DNA from: OAS926 sp035503715
GTDB taxonomy: Bacteria > Pseudomonadota > Alphaproteobacteria > Rhizobiales > Rhizobiaceae
NCBI GenBank assembly: GCA_035503715.1
Contig: DATJTE010000230.1
Location: forward strand, 1 to 64,000
Length of the DNA: 64,000 nucleotides
Direction: 5' to 3'
Shown here: positions 1-6,602 of the stretch, piece after piece
How positions within the stretch are numbered: the first letter of the stretch is position 1
How the letters are laid out: every line of letters starts with the position of its first letter
Position numbers and translations under genes: made by a program
The notes under the pieces: model-generated
What the model saw: the letters and a program-made list of their open reading frames with translations, nothing else
What the model was told of the DNA's origin: nothing
Databases searched by the model: none

Positions 1-1
1 A

Positions 2-187
2 GCCGACCTTGGTTACATCGGCGAGGCGTACGCGCTCGTCGATATCTTCGCGCAGTGGAAGATCAGCGAGACGGCGACCGCCGATCTGGCGCTGAACAAC
101 ATCTTCGACCGCGACTACACGCAATACCTGAACGGCAGCCCAAGCCCCGGGTTCAATGCGCGCATGTCGATGACGTTCGATTTCTGA
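2..187 (+). CDS. TonB-dependent outer-membrane receptor, C-terminal fragment (possibly hemophore/haem receptor)
   Basis: Only the last 61 codons are inside the window; the gene begins upstream. The fragment has the alternating aromatic/hydrophobic pattern of the final beta-strands of a 22-strand receptor barrel. It carries the NNIFDRDY motif typical of TonB-dependent receptors and ends in a terminal Phe (…MTFDF), the usual signal for outer-membrane barrel insertion. The next gene, 27 nt downstream on the same strand, encodes a HasA-like haem-binding protein, so a HasR-like role is inferred from position. The plug domain and TonB box are outside the window, so the substrate cannot be read from the sequence. 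Confidence 0.8.
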   Translation, partial: ADLGYIGEAYALVDIFAQWKISETATADLALNNIFDRDYTQYLNGSPSPGFNARMSMTFDF

Positions 188-214
188 CGGCGGGGATACA
201 CAAGGAAAAGAGCA

Positions 215-1507
215 ATGACCCTGACGATAAAACTGACGGCTCAAAACGGCGCCGGCATCAACTTCAACACCTTCATGACGAGCTATTTCAGCGATCTGAC
301 GCCGGACGGCTTCCCCTACATCCTTGGCGGCAATTCGCAGTTCAAGGGCAATCAGATCGTGCTTCTCGACAGGCTGGAGGCCAATCCGAAAAACACCAAG
401 GCGATCGTCCTCGATGGCTCGAACTTCGAATATGCGTTCACGGCCCATACGTTGAGCGGAACCATGACGAAGGTTCGCCTCACCACGCTCGGAGAGAGCT
501 ACGCAAACGGCACTTTCAAGCAGTCAACGAATGGACACATCGCAAGCGTGTCGACCGCGGTCGAAATATCCGGTCTGTCGATCTCGAATGCGCGCGAGGT
601 GCGCGGCGAGTTTCACGACACGGTCTACGGCCTGATGGGCGGCGAGCATGCCGGCAGCGGCGCTTCCAACCCGAGTGTCTTGAATTCCTTCATCCGCGCG
701 GAGGCACACAGCGTCTTCGGCTCCGTGGCAAGCGACACCTATGTCGGCACAAAATTCAACGACATCGTGCGCGGCAACGCCGGCGACGACAAGCTCTCGG
801 GCGCCCTCGGCAACGACACGCTGGAGGGCGGCGCGGGCAACGATACGCTCAACGGCGGGGCCGGGAACGACACGATGCGCGGAGGGTTGGGCAACGACAA
901 ATATGTCGTCGATTCGATCAAGGATACGACGATCGAACTGGCGAACCAGGGGACCGACACGGTTCTCTCGTCCGTCACCTGGACCCTGAAGGTCAATACG
1001 GAGAATCTGACGCTCACCGGCGCCGCCAGCAATGGCACGGGCAACACGCTGGCCAACAGGATCACCGGCTCGGCGCTCGCCAACAAGCTCGATGGCGGCA
1101 GCGGCAACGACACGCTGCTCGGGCTCGGCGGCAACGACATCCTGGTCGGCGGGCTGGGCAAGGATCTGATGACCGGCGGTCCCGGCCGCGACATTTTCGA
1201 CTTCAACAAGATCAGTGAAAGCGTCGTCGGCGTGAACCGCGACGTGATCACGGATTTCAGGCGCGGCACCAATGTCACCGGTGACGACATTGATCTGTCG
1301 ACGATCGACGCCAGCACCAAACTCGCCGGAAATCAGGCGTTTGCCTGGCTAGGGAGTGCGGCCTTTTCGAATGTCGCTGGACAATTGCGGTTCGACGACC
1401 TCGGCGCAACCTGCCTTGTGCAGGGCGACGTCAACGGCGACGGCGAGGCCGACTTCGAGATCTCGGTGAAGGTGGCGACGCTCGGCGTGGGCGATTTTAT
1501 CCTCTAG
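215..1507 (+). CDS. HasA-like hemophore domain fused to RTX repeats and an M10-type secretion tail
   Basis: Probable secreted haem-binding protein of 430 aa. Residues 1-170 resemble HasA: an FEYAFTAHTLSG stretch carries Tyr73 and His78, matching the Tyr75/His83 haem-ligand loop of Serratia HasA, and EFHDTVYGLMGG at 132-143 matches the conserved HasA core. From about 185 to 325 there are roughly eight GGxGxD nonapeptide repeats, which bind calcium. Residues 330-430 resemble the C-terminal domain of serralysins, include a DVNGDG calcium loop, and end in DFIL, an acidic residue plus hydrophobics typical of type I secretion substrates. No N-terminal signal peptide is visible, as expected for that route. 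Classical HasA is about 190 aa with no RTX repeats. An AAGGAAAAG ribosome site precedes the ATG, and the gene follows a TonB receptor. No hasDEF exporter genes lie in the window. Confidence 0.82.
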   Translation: MTLTIKLTAQNGAGINFNTFMTSYFSDLTPDGFPYILGGNSQFKGNQIVLLDRLEANPKNTKAIVLDGSNFEYAFTAHTLSGTMTKVRLTTLGESYANGTFKQSTNGHIASVSTAVEISGLSISNAREVRGEFHDTVYGLMGGEHAGSGASNPSVLNSFIRAEAHSVFGSVASDTYVGTKFNDIVRGNAGDDKLSGALGNDTLEGGAGNDTLNGGAGNDTMRGGLGNDKYVVDSIKDTTIELANQGTDTVLSSVTWTLKVNTENLTLTGAASNGTGNTLANRITGSALANKLDGGSGNDTLLGLGGNDILVGGLGKDLMTGGPGRDIFDFNKISESVVGVNRDVITDFRRGTNVTGDDIDLSTIDASTKLAGNQAFAWLGSAAFSNVAGQLRFDDLGATCLVQGDVNGDGEADFEISVKVATLGVGDFIL

Positions 1508-1539
1508 GGTCGCGGGCGTGATCGGTTGCGCAGTCACGC

Positions 1540-2109
1540 TCAGCGCGCGAGCGCGCGCAGCAATTCGATCAGTCCGGATTTCAGCTCAGCGTTGTCGTTG
1601 CCGCCCCGCATCGCGATCTGATTCATCGCCCCGTTGAGCAGCACCGCGAGCACCTCAGAGCCGGCCGCGAAGCGGAGCGCACCGGCATCAGCGGCCGCCG
1701 CGGTTCCCGCACGCAGGAGATCGAAGGAAAGCTCGCGGTCGAGCGCATCCCACCGCTCGCGGCCGAGCACGCCGGGCGCATCGACGACAAGGATCTGGCG
1801 GCTCTCCGGGCGGGCCATGTAGTCAATCCACGCGACGGAACCCTTTTCCAGCGCCTCGATGGGATCCGCGACGTCGTCTGTGGCCACCCGCACGGCTTCG
1901 GCCGCCTCGGCCGCAAGCTCGCGGCAGACCGCTTCGAACAGATCCGCCTTGTCACGATAGTGGTGGTAGAGCGCGCCGCGCTTGACGCCAGCCTCGGCGA
2001 GGATCGCTTCCGTACCTGTCTGGGCATAGCCATCGCGCGCAAACAGGGCGCGAGCGGCCGCGACGAGCCGGGCCTTGGTGTTGGCGGCGCGAAGTTCGTT
2101 CCTGGTCAT
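1540..2109 (-). CDS. TetR/AcrR family transcriptional repressor
   Basis: A 189-aa one-component regulator. The N-terminal helix-turn-helix is clear (IlaEAGVKRGALYHHYrDKADLF), followed by the divergent all-helical ligand-binding domain of the family. I start it at the ATG at 2109 (MTRNELRAAN…). The frame extends 30 codons further upstream, but that extension runs through the shared intergenic region and its palindromes. The gene is divergent from the VOC protein and efflux pump, and two inverted repeats lie between them. The simplest reading is a repressor of itself and of the rightward genes that is released by a drug or toxic small molecule. The inducer cannot be inferred. Confidence 0.88.
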   Translation of the reverse strand: MTRNELRAANTKARLVAAARALFARDGYAQTGTEAILAEAGVKRGALYHHYRDKADLFEAVCRELAAEAAEAVRVATDDVADPIEALEKGSVAWIDYMARPESRQILVVDAPGVLGRERWDALDRELSFDLLRAGTAAAADAGALRFAAGSEVLAVLLNGAMNQIAMRGGNDNAELKSGLIELLRALAR

Positions 2110-2134
2110 CGGATTTTCCCAAAATTCATTATTG

Positions 2135-2186
2135 ACAGACAGTCTGTTTGTTATGTACATGTCATACAGACAGATAGCCTGTTTGT
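2135..2186. promoter_or_regulatory. Two palindromic operators between tetR and the VOC gene
   Basis: Site 1 is ACAGAC-A-GTCTGT at 2135-2147, a perfect 6-bp inverted repeat around one base. Site 2 is ACAGACAG-N5-CTGTTTGT at 2166-2186, 7 of 8 positions matched. Both share the CAGACAG half-site, which suggests two dimers of the same protein, most likely the adjacent TetR regulator. A TTGACA hexamer at 2132-2137 overlaps site 1 and could be a rightward -35 element. Binding by this particular regulator is inferred from position. Confidence 0.7.
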
Positions 2187-2210
2187 TTTTAGCCGACAAG
2201 GAGACCGATC

Positions 2211-2621
2211 ATGCAATTTTCCGACCGCTACCCGATCATCGTCACCCCGAAGAAGGACGAAGCGCGCGACTTCTGGGTCAATCATCTCGGGTTCACCGTG
2301 GGCTTCGACAGCACGTGGTTCTGCTGGCTGAGCGCCGCCGACGGCTCGGCCTCGATCGCCTTCATGACCCCGGACCATCCCTCCGCACCTCCCGGACCCG
2401 AAGCCTTTAGCGGCAAGGGCATATGCTTCGAGTTGCAAGTCGACGACGCGAAGGCGGCCCATGATGAACTGACCGGCAGAGGGCTGCCTCTGACCTATCC
2501 GCTCACCGACGAGCCTTTTGGCCAGCGCCGCTTCGGTTTTACAGACCCTTCCGGGCTTTACGTGGACGTTATCGAACAGATCGAGCAGCAAACCGGCTTC
2601 TGGGACAGATACATGCTGTGA
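2211..2621 (+). CDS. VOC (vicinal oxygen chelate) family protein, glyoxalase/bleomycin-resistance type
   Basis: A 136-aa single-module VOC protein with the paired beta-alpha-beta-beta-beta fold. The N-terminal half reads PIIVTPKKDEARDFWVNHLGF and the C-terminal half ends in FTDPSGLYVDVIEQ, the usual final strand carrying the metal-ligand Glu. Members include glyoxalase I, extradiol dioxygenases and proteins that sequester bleomycin or fosfomycin; nothing here separates these. An AAGGAG site lies 7 nt before the ATG. Its place directly after the operators and before a DHA2 efflux pump suggests a TetR-controlled detoxification unit. Confidence 0.85.
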   Translation: MQFSDRYPIIVTPKKDEARDFWVNHLGFTVGFDSTWFCWLSAADGSASIAFMTPDHPSAPPGPEAFSGKGICFELQVDDAKAAHDELTGRGLPLTYPLTDEPFGQRRFGFTDPSGLYVDVIEQIEQQTGFWDRYML

Positions 2622-2846
2622 GGACGCGCGAGGCGCACCAGCCCGGGCATGGCCATCGCGCAAAACAGCGCACAGGCGATCACGGCGCGCCTCGGTGTCG
2701 AAAAAAGGACCCGCCAAGCGACCACCGCATGGAGGCGTGTCGCCGGCCAAACGTACCCTCCTGACAGGCCGTCGGCGAGAGGGGCGTGTACTGACCCGAG
2801 TTTCAAAAGCGCACGGCCGCACAAGAACCCTTCTGGAGACGCAACC

Positions 2847-4436
2847 ATGTCACCTCATGCCGAAACCGCCGGCGCGAAAGCCGGCCGCCGCGAATGGATC
2901 GGCCTTGCCGTCCTGGCGCTGCCTTGCCTGCTCTATTCGATGGACCTCACGGTCCTCAACCTCGCCCTTCCGCAGCTCGTGGCGGACCTGAAGCCGACCA
3001 GCGCGCAACTGCTCTGGATCGTCGACATCTACGGCTTTCTCGTCGCCGGCTCGCTCATCACCATGGGCACGCTGGGCGACAGGATCGGTCGCCGCAAGCT
3101 GCTGATGATCGGCGCGGTCGCCTTCGGCGCGGCTTCCGTTCTCGCCGCCTTTTCGACGACGCCGGAAATGCTGATCGTGGCGCGCGCAATGCTGGGCGTC
3201 GCCGCCGCGACGCTGGCGCCGTCGACATTGTCGCTGCTCAGCAACATGTTTCACGATCCGCGCGAACGCAGCTTCGCCATCGGCATCTGGATCACCGCCT
3301 TCTCGGCCGGCGGCGCCATCGGCCCGCTCGTCGGCGGCGTGCTGCTGCAATATTTCTGGTGGGGCTCGGTGTTTCTGGTTGCGCTGCCTGTGATGGCGCT
3401 GCTGCTCGTGCTCGGCCCGGTTCTGCTGCCGGAGTTCAGGGACGAGAACGCCGGCCGTCTCGACCTGCCAAGCGCGGCGCTCTCGCTTGTCGCAGTGCTT
3501 GCCGTGATCTTCGGACTGAAGGAGATCGCCACGGCGGGTGTGTCGACGGAAGCGTTCGTCTCGGTTGCCGGTGGCCTCGTCGTCGGCGCGCTGTTCTTGC
3601 GGCGGCAGACGCGATTGGCCGATCCGCTGATCGACCTGTCGCTGTTCCGGCTGCGCGCCTTCTCGGCGTCGCTGGCGATCAATGTCGGCGCCTTCTTCGC
3701 CGCGTTCTCCTCGTTCCTGCTGGTGGCGCAATATCTGCAGCTCGTGCTCGGCATGTCGCCGCTGGAGGCCGGCCTCTGGGGCTTGCCGTCCGCGCTTGCC
3801 TTCATCGTCGGCGCGCAGGTGGCGCCGCGCCTCGCGCACCGGGTGCGTCCGTCGCGGCTGATGGCGGTCGCGCTGCTGGTTGCGGCCGGAGGCTTCCTGG
3901 TGCTGGCGCAGGCGGATGGCGAGTGGCCGCTGGCCATGATCGTCGCCGGCATAGTCATCACGGCGTTCGGGCTGGTGCCGGTGTTCACGCTGGCGACCGA
4001 TCTCGTGGTCGGCACCGCGCCTGCCGAGCGGGCCGGCTCTGCGGCGGCGCTTTCCGAGACGAGTTCGGAATTCGGTGGTGCGCTCGGCATCGCCGTGCTG
4101 GGTTCGGTGGCGGCCGCGATCTACCGCCTGACCGTGGCGGACACGCTGCCGGCGGGCTTGCCTCAGGACATCGCGGTCGCCGCGCGCGATACGTTGGGCG
4201 GCGCCATCAGCGGCGCGGCAACGCTGGAGCCGGCGCTGGCCGCTGCGATGACCGAGGCAGCGCGTGCGGCCTATGCCTCGGCCTTCTCGGTGGCGGCATT
4301 GATCAGCGCCGCGATCCTGGCAGGTACCGCCTTGCTGGCTTTGATCGTGCTTCGCGATCTGGCTCCGATCGGCGCGGAGGCCGAGCCGGACGACGAATGC
4401 CCGGACGCACAAGGTTGTGTCGCGCCGGCTGAGTGA
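2847..4436 (+). CDS. MFS efflux transporter, DHA2 (14-TMS, SmvA/EmrB/QacA-like) family
   Basis: Inner-membrane drug:proton antiporter of 529 aa. Helix 1 carries LDLTVLNLALP, with the membrane-embedded Asp motif of DHA2 pumps, followed by the GTLGDRIGRRK motif A loop after helix 2 and a GGAIGPLVGGVLL motif C in helix 5. The length and number of hydrophobic segments fit 14 helices. The ATG at 2847 is chosen because GGAG lies 8 nt upstream. The frame stays open back to 2649, but that part is Arg-rich and unlike the family. Likely co-transcribed with the VOC gene 225 nt upstream. The substrate is unknown; SmvA-type pumps export cationic biocides and dyes. Confidence 0.88.
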   Translation: MSPHAETAGAKAGRREWIGLAVLALPCLLYSMDLTVLNLALPQLVADLKPTSAQLLWIVDIYGFLVAGSLITMGTLGDRIGRRKLLMIGAVAFGAASVLAAFSTTPEMLIVARAMLGVAAATLAPSTLSLLSNMFHDPRERSFAIGIWITAFSAGGAIGPLVGGVLLQYFWWGSVFLVALPVMALLLVLGPVLLPEFRDENAGRLDLPSAALSLVAVLAVIFGLKEIATAGVSTEAFVSVAGGLVVGALFLRRQTRLADPLIDLSLFRLRAFSASLAINVGAFFAAFSSFLLVAQYLQLVLGMSPLEAGLWGLPSALAFIVGAQVAPRLAHRVRPSRLMAVALLVAAGGFLVLAQADGEWPLAMIVAGIVITAFGLVPVFTLATDLVVGTAPAERAGSAAALSETSSEFGGALGIAVLGSVAAAIYRLTVADTLPAGLPQDIAVAARDTLGGAISGAATLEPALAAAMTEAARAAYASAFSVAALISAAILAGTALLALIVLRDLAPIGAEAEPDDECPDAQGCVAPAE

Positions 4437-4478
4437 GCGCGGGCCGTTACATCAACCGGCAGGACTGGAGAAGTTCTC

Positions 4479-4512
4479 GGGCGCCTGAGCCAGGCGCCCA
4501 GGCGAAACGCCT
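4479..4512. terminator. Tandem hairpins after the MFS gene, possible terminator
   Basis: A perfect 9-bp inverted repeat GGGCGCCTG-AGC-CAGGCGCCC (4479-4499) is immediately followed by a second hairpin AGGCG-AAA-CGCCT (4500-4512). No T-tract follows on either strand, so this is not a classical intrinsic terminator. It lies between the convergent MFS gene and tRNA-Leu and may stabilise or end either transcript. Confidence 0.4.
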
Positions 4513-4565
4513 CGAGAGGCCTTGCGGCTCAAGGCTTTGGCGGGCGCAAACGATCATGAAGCGAT

Positions 4566-4650
4566 TGGTGCCCAGAAGAGGACTCGAACCTCCACTCCTT
4601 GCGGAACACGGACCTGAACCGTGCGCGTCTACCAATTCCGCCATCTGGGC
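4566..4650 (-). tRNA. tRNA-Leu (anticodon CAG)
   Basis: Read on the minus strand, the acceptor stem is GCCCAGA/TCTGGGC with discriminator A and an encoded CCA. The D-loop contains TGGTAGAC, the anticodon stem-loop is CACGG-TTCAGGT-CCGTG giving anticodon CAG, a long variable arm follows, and the T-loop is GGTTCGAGTCC. The length of 85 nt including CCA is right for a class II tRNA-Leu. Confidence 0.95.
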
Positions 4651-4727
4651 AACGGGCGCTGATGTAGGCGGGCAGGGCGATTAAGTCAACGCGGTTTTTG
4701 GTCCCCCTCGCGGCGAGGGCGCCGCTG

Positions 4728-5342
4728 CTACAGCACGTCCTTCGACGCCACGGTCGAATCCGCGTTGAGCTTGTAGACGATCGGCACGCCCGTTCCGAGC
4801 TCGAGCTTGACGATCTCCTCGCCGGTCATGCCGTCGAGCGCCATGATCAGGGCGCGCAGCGAATTGCCATGCGCCGCGACCAGCACCGTGCCGCCACGCA
4901 GCACATGCGGCTGGACGATGTGGATGTAATAAGGCCAGACGCGCGCGCCGGTGTCCTTCAGGCTTTCGCCGCCCGGCGGCTCGATATCGTAGGAGCGGCG
5001 CCAGATGTGGACCTGCTCCTCGCCCCATTTCTTGCGCGCATCGTCCTTATTGAGGCCGGAGAGGTCGCCGTAGTCGCGTTCGTTCAGCGCTTGATCCCTG
5101 ATCGTCCGGAGATTGCCTTGGCCGACGGCGTCGAGAATGTGCTGGCAGGTCTTCTGCGCCCGCTGCAGCACAGAGGTGAAGGCGATGTCGAACTTGATGC
5201 CGCGCGCCGCGAGTTTTGCGCCGGCGTCCTTCGCTTCCGTGTGGCCGAGCTCCGTCAGGTCGACGTCGCGCCAGCCGGTGAACAGGTTCTTCAGGTTCCA
5301 TTCGCTCTGGCCGTGGCGGACGAGCACGAGGGTTCCGGACAT
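4728..5342 (-). CDS. gpmA: 2,3-bisphosphoglycerate-dependent phosphoglycerate mutase
   Basis: Interconverts 3- and 2-phosphoglycerate in glycolysis and gluconeogenesis, in the cytosol. The phosphohistidine motif LVRHGQSEWN lies at residues 7-16 (His10). The LNERDYGDLSG segment carries the catalytic Glu, and the second His is in AAHGNSLRA. At 204 aa it is the short form usual in alphaproteobacteria (E. coli has 250). It is the last gene of a minus-strand run (ABC exporter, dapB, EVE protein, gpmA), 10 nt after the EVE gene. A dapB–gpmA neighbourhood is common in rhizobia. Confidence 0.95.
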   Translation of the reverse strand: MSGTLVLVRHGQSEWNLKNLFTGWRDVDLTELGHTEAKDAGAKLAARGIKFDIAFTSVLQRAQKTCQHILDAVGQGNLRTIRDQALNERDYGDLSGLNKDDARKKWGEEQVHIWRRSYDIEPPGGESLKDTGARVWPYYIHIVQPHVLRGGTVLVAAHGNSLRALIMALDGMTGEEIVKLELGTGVPIVYKLNADSTVASKDVL

Positions 5343-5352
5343 TTTTCGGTTC

Positions 5353-5787
5353 CTATGGCTTGCGGTCGAGGGATACGCCCATCGCCGTCGCGATGAGGCT
5401 GAAATCGGATTCCGTCACCTTGAACAGCGATTTGCGGAAATACATTCCCCAATGCTGCCGGTCGGTGACGAAGGAGAGCCTGTCGAGCAAGGGATAGATA
5501 TCGGCGGGCCGGCTGTCGAGCCACTTCATGCGGCGCATCCAGCCGGTGGTCGCAGACGCCATTTCACGCTGCTCCGGTTCGCCGGGCAGCGCATAACCGA
5601 TCGCGGTGAAGGCACGCAGCTCGGCGCCCTCGTTCATGCCCTCGCGCGGAGAGTAGTAGGTGACCCAGTCGCCGGCCGCCAGGCGTTTCGCGGCGGCGTG
5701 CGTGCCATGCGCGAACATGGCGAAACCGTCGCGCACGCCGATCTCGACATGCCGTCCGGCCGCGACGCCGATCCAGTGCGCCGTCAC
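5353..5787 (-). CDS. EVE domain-containing protein (PUA-like fold)
   Basis: A 144-aa protein made almost entirely of one EVE domain: an N-terminal HWIGVAAGRHVE strand, a central GDWVTYYSPREG loop and a C-terminal SFVTDRQHWGMYFRKSLFKV. EVE domains are PUA/YTH-like folds that recognise modified nucleobases in DNA or RNA; the ligand of stand-alone bacterial copies is mostly unknown. It starts with GTG, overlapping the dapB stop by 4 nt (GTGA), so translation is probably coupled to dapB. The link with lysine biosynthesis looks positional rather than functional. Confidence 0.82.
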   Translation of the reverse strand: MTAHWIGVAAGRHVEIGVRDGFAMFAHGTHAAAKRLAAGDWVTYYSPREGMNEGAELRAFTAIGYALPGEPEQREMASATTGWMRRMKWLDSRPADIYPLLDRLSFVTDRQHWGMYFRKSLFKVTESDFSLIATAMGVSLDRKP

Positions 5788-6602
5788 AGCCCGAGCACGT
5801 CGCGCATGGAATAAAGGCCGGGCTTCCTGCTGCGGCCCCAGAGCGCCGCCTTCACAGCGCCGCGCGCGAAGAGGGCACGATCTTCGGCATGATGCGACAG
5901 CGTGATGCGCTCGCCGGGTCCGGCGAGGATGACTGAATGGTCGCCGACGACCGAGCCGCCGCGCAGCGTCGCGAAGCCGATCGTGCCCGGCTTGCGCACG
6001 CCGGTATGACCGTCGCGCGAACGCACGCTGTTTTCGGCGAGCGCTATGGCGCGACCTTTCGCGGCGGCCTCGCCAAGCAGAAGTGCCGTGCCGGATGGCG
6101 CGTCGACCTTCATCTTGTGATGCATCTCCAGCACCTCGATGTCGAAGTCGCCTGCTTCGAGCGCCTTCGCCGCCTGCTCGACAAGCGCTGCGAGCAAATT
6201 CACGCCAAGGCTCATATTGCCGGACTTGACGATCGTCGCATGCCGCGCGGCGGCTGCGATCTTGGCATCGTCCTCGGCGGTGCAGCCGGTGGTGCCGATC
6301 ACATGCACGATACGCGCCTGCGCTGCATAGCCGGCGAACTCGACGGTCGCGACCGGCATCGTGAAGTCGAGCACGCCGTCGGCCTTGGCGAAGGCCGGCA
6401 GCGGGTCATCGGTGATGGCGACGCCTAGATGGCCGGCGCCCGCGACCTCGCCGGCATCCTTGCCAAGATGCGGCGAGCCCGCGCGCTCGACCGCGCCGGC
6501 GACGCGCGCGCCATCCGTCGCATGAATGGTGCGGATCAGCGCTTGACCCATGCGACCGGCGGCGCCGACGACGACCAGACCCATATCGGATGCGGCGCTC
6601 AT
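5784..6602 (-). CDS. dapB: 4-hydroxy-tetrahydrodipicolinate reductase
   Basis: NAD(P)H-dependent reductase of the diaminopimelate/lysine pathway. The Rossmann motif VVGAAGRMGQ lies near the N-terminus. The signature ExHHxxKxDxPSGTA appears as EMHHKMKVDAPSGTA and includes the catalytic Lys and the substrate-binding Gly-Thr. At 272 aa it is full length. Its ATG overlaps the stop of the upstream ABC exporter (ATGA at 6599-6602), and its own stop overlaps the EVE start, so the three genes form a tight operon ending in gpmA. Confidence 0.96.
   Translation of the reverse strand: MSAASDMGLVVVGAAGRMGQALIRTIHATDGARVAGAVERAGSPHLGKDAGEVAGAGHLGVAITDDPLPAFAKADGVLDFTMPVATVEFAGYAAQARIVHVIGTTGCTAEDDAKIAAAARHATIVKSGNMSLGVNLLAALVEQAAKALEAGDFDIEVLEMHHKMKVDAPSGTALLLGEAAAKGRAIALAENSVRSRDGHTGVRKPGTIGFATLRGGSVVGDHSVILAGPGERITLSHHAEDRALFARGAVKAALWGRSRKPGLYSMRDVLGL

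Noticed and set aside
55..1218. Arg-rich 387-aa frame over the HasA-RTX gene
   Set aside because: It is an alternative frame of the RTX gene, with extreme Arg/Gln content and no family pattern.
2850..4412. 520-aa minus-strand frame opposite the MFS gene
   Set aside because: Arg/Gln/His-rich shadow of a high-GC coding region; the plus-strand frame has clear DHA2 motifs.
4447..4644. Minus-strand ORF of 65 aa starting MAELVDAHGSGPCSARSGGS
   Set aside because: It is tRNA-Leu read as protein, a common annotation error.
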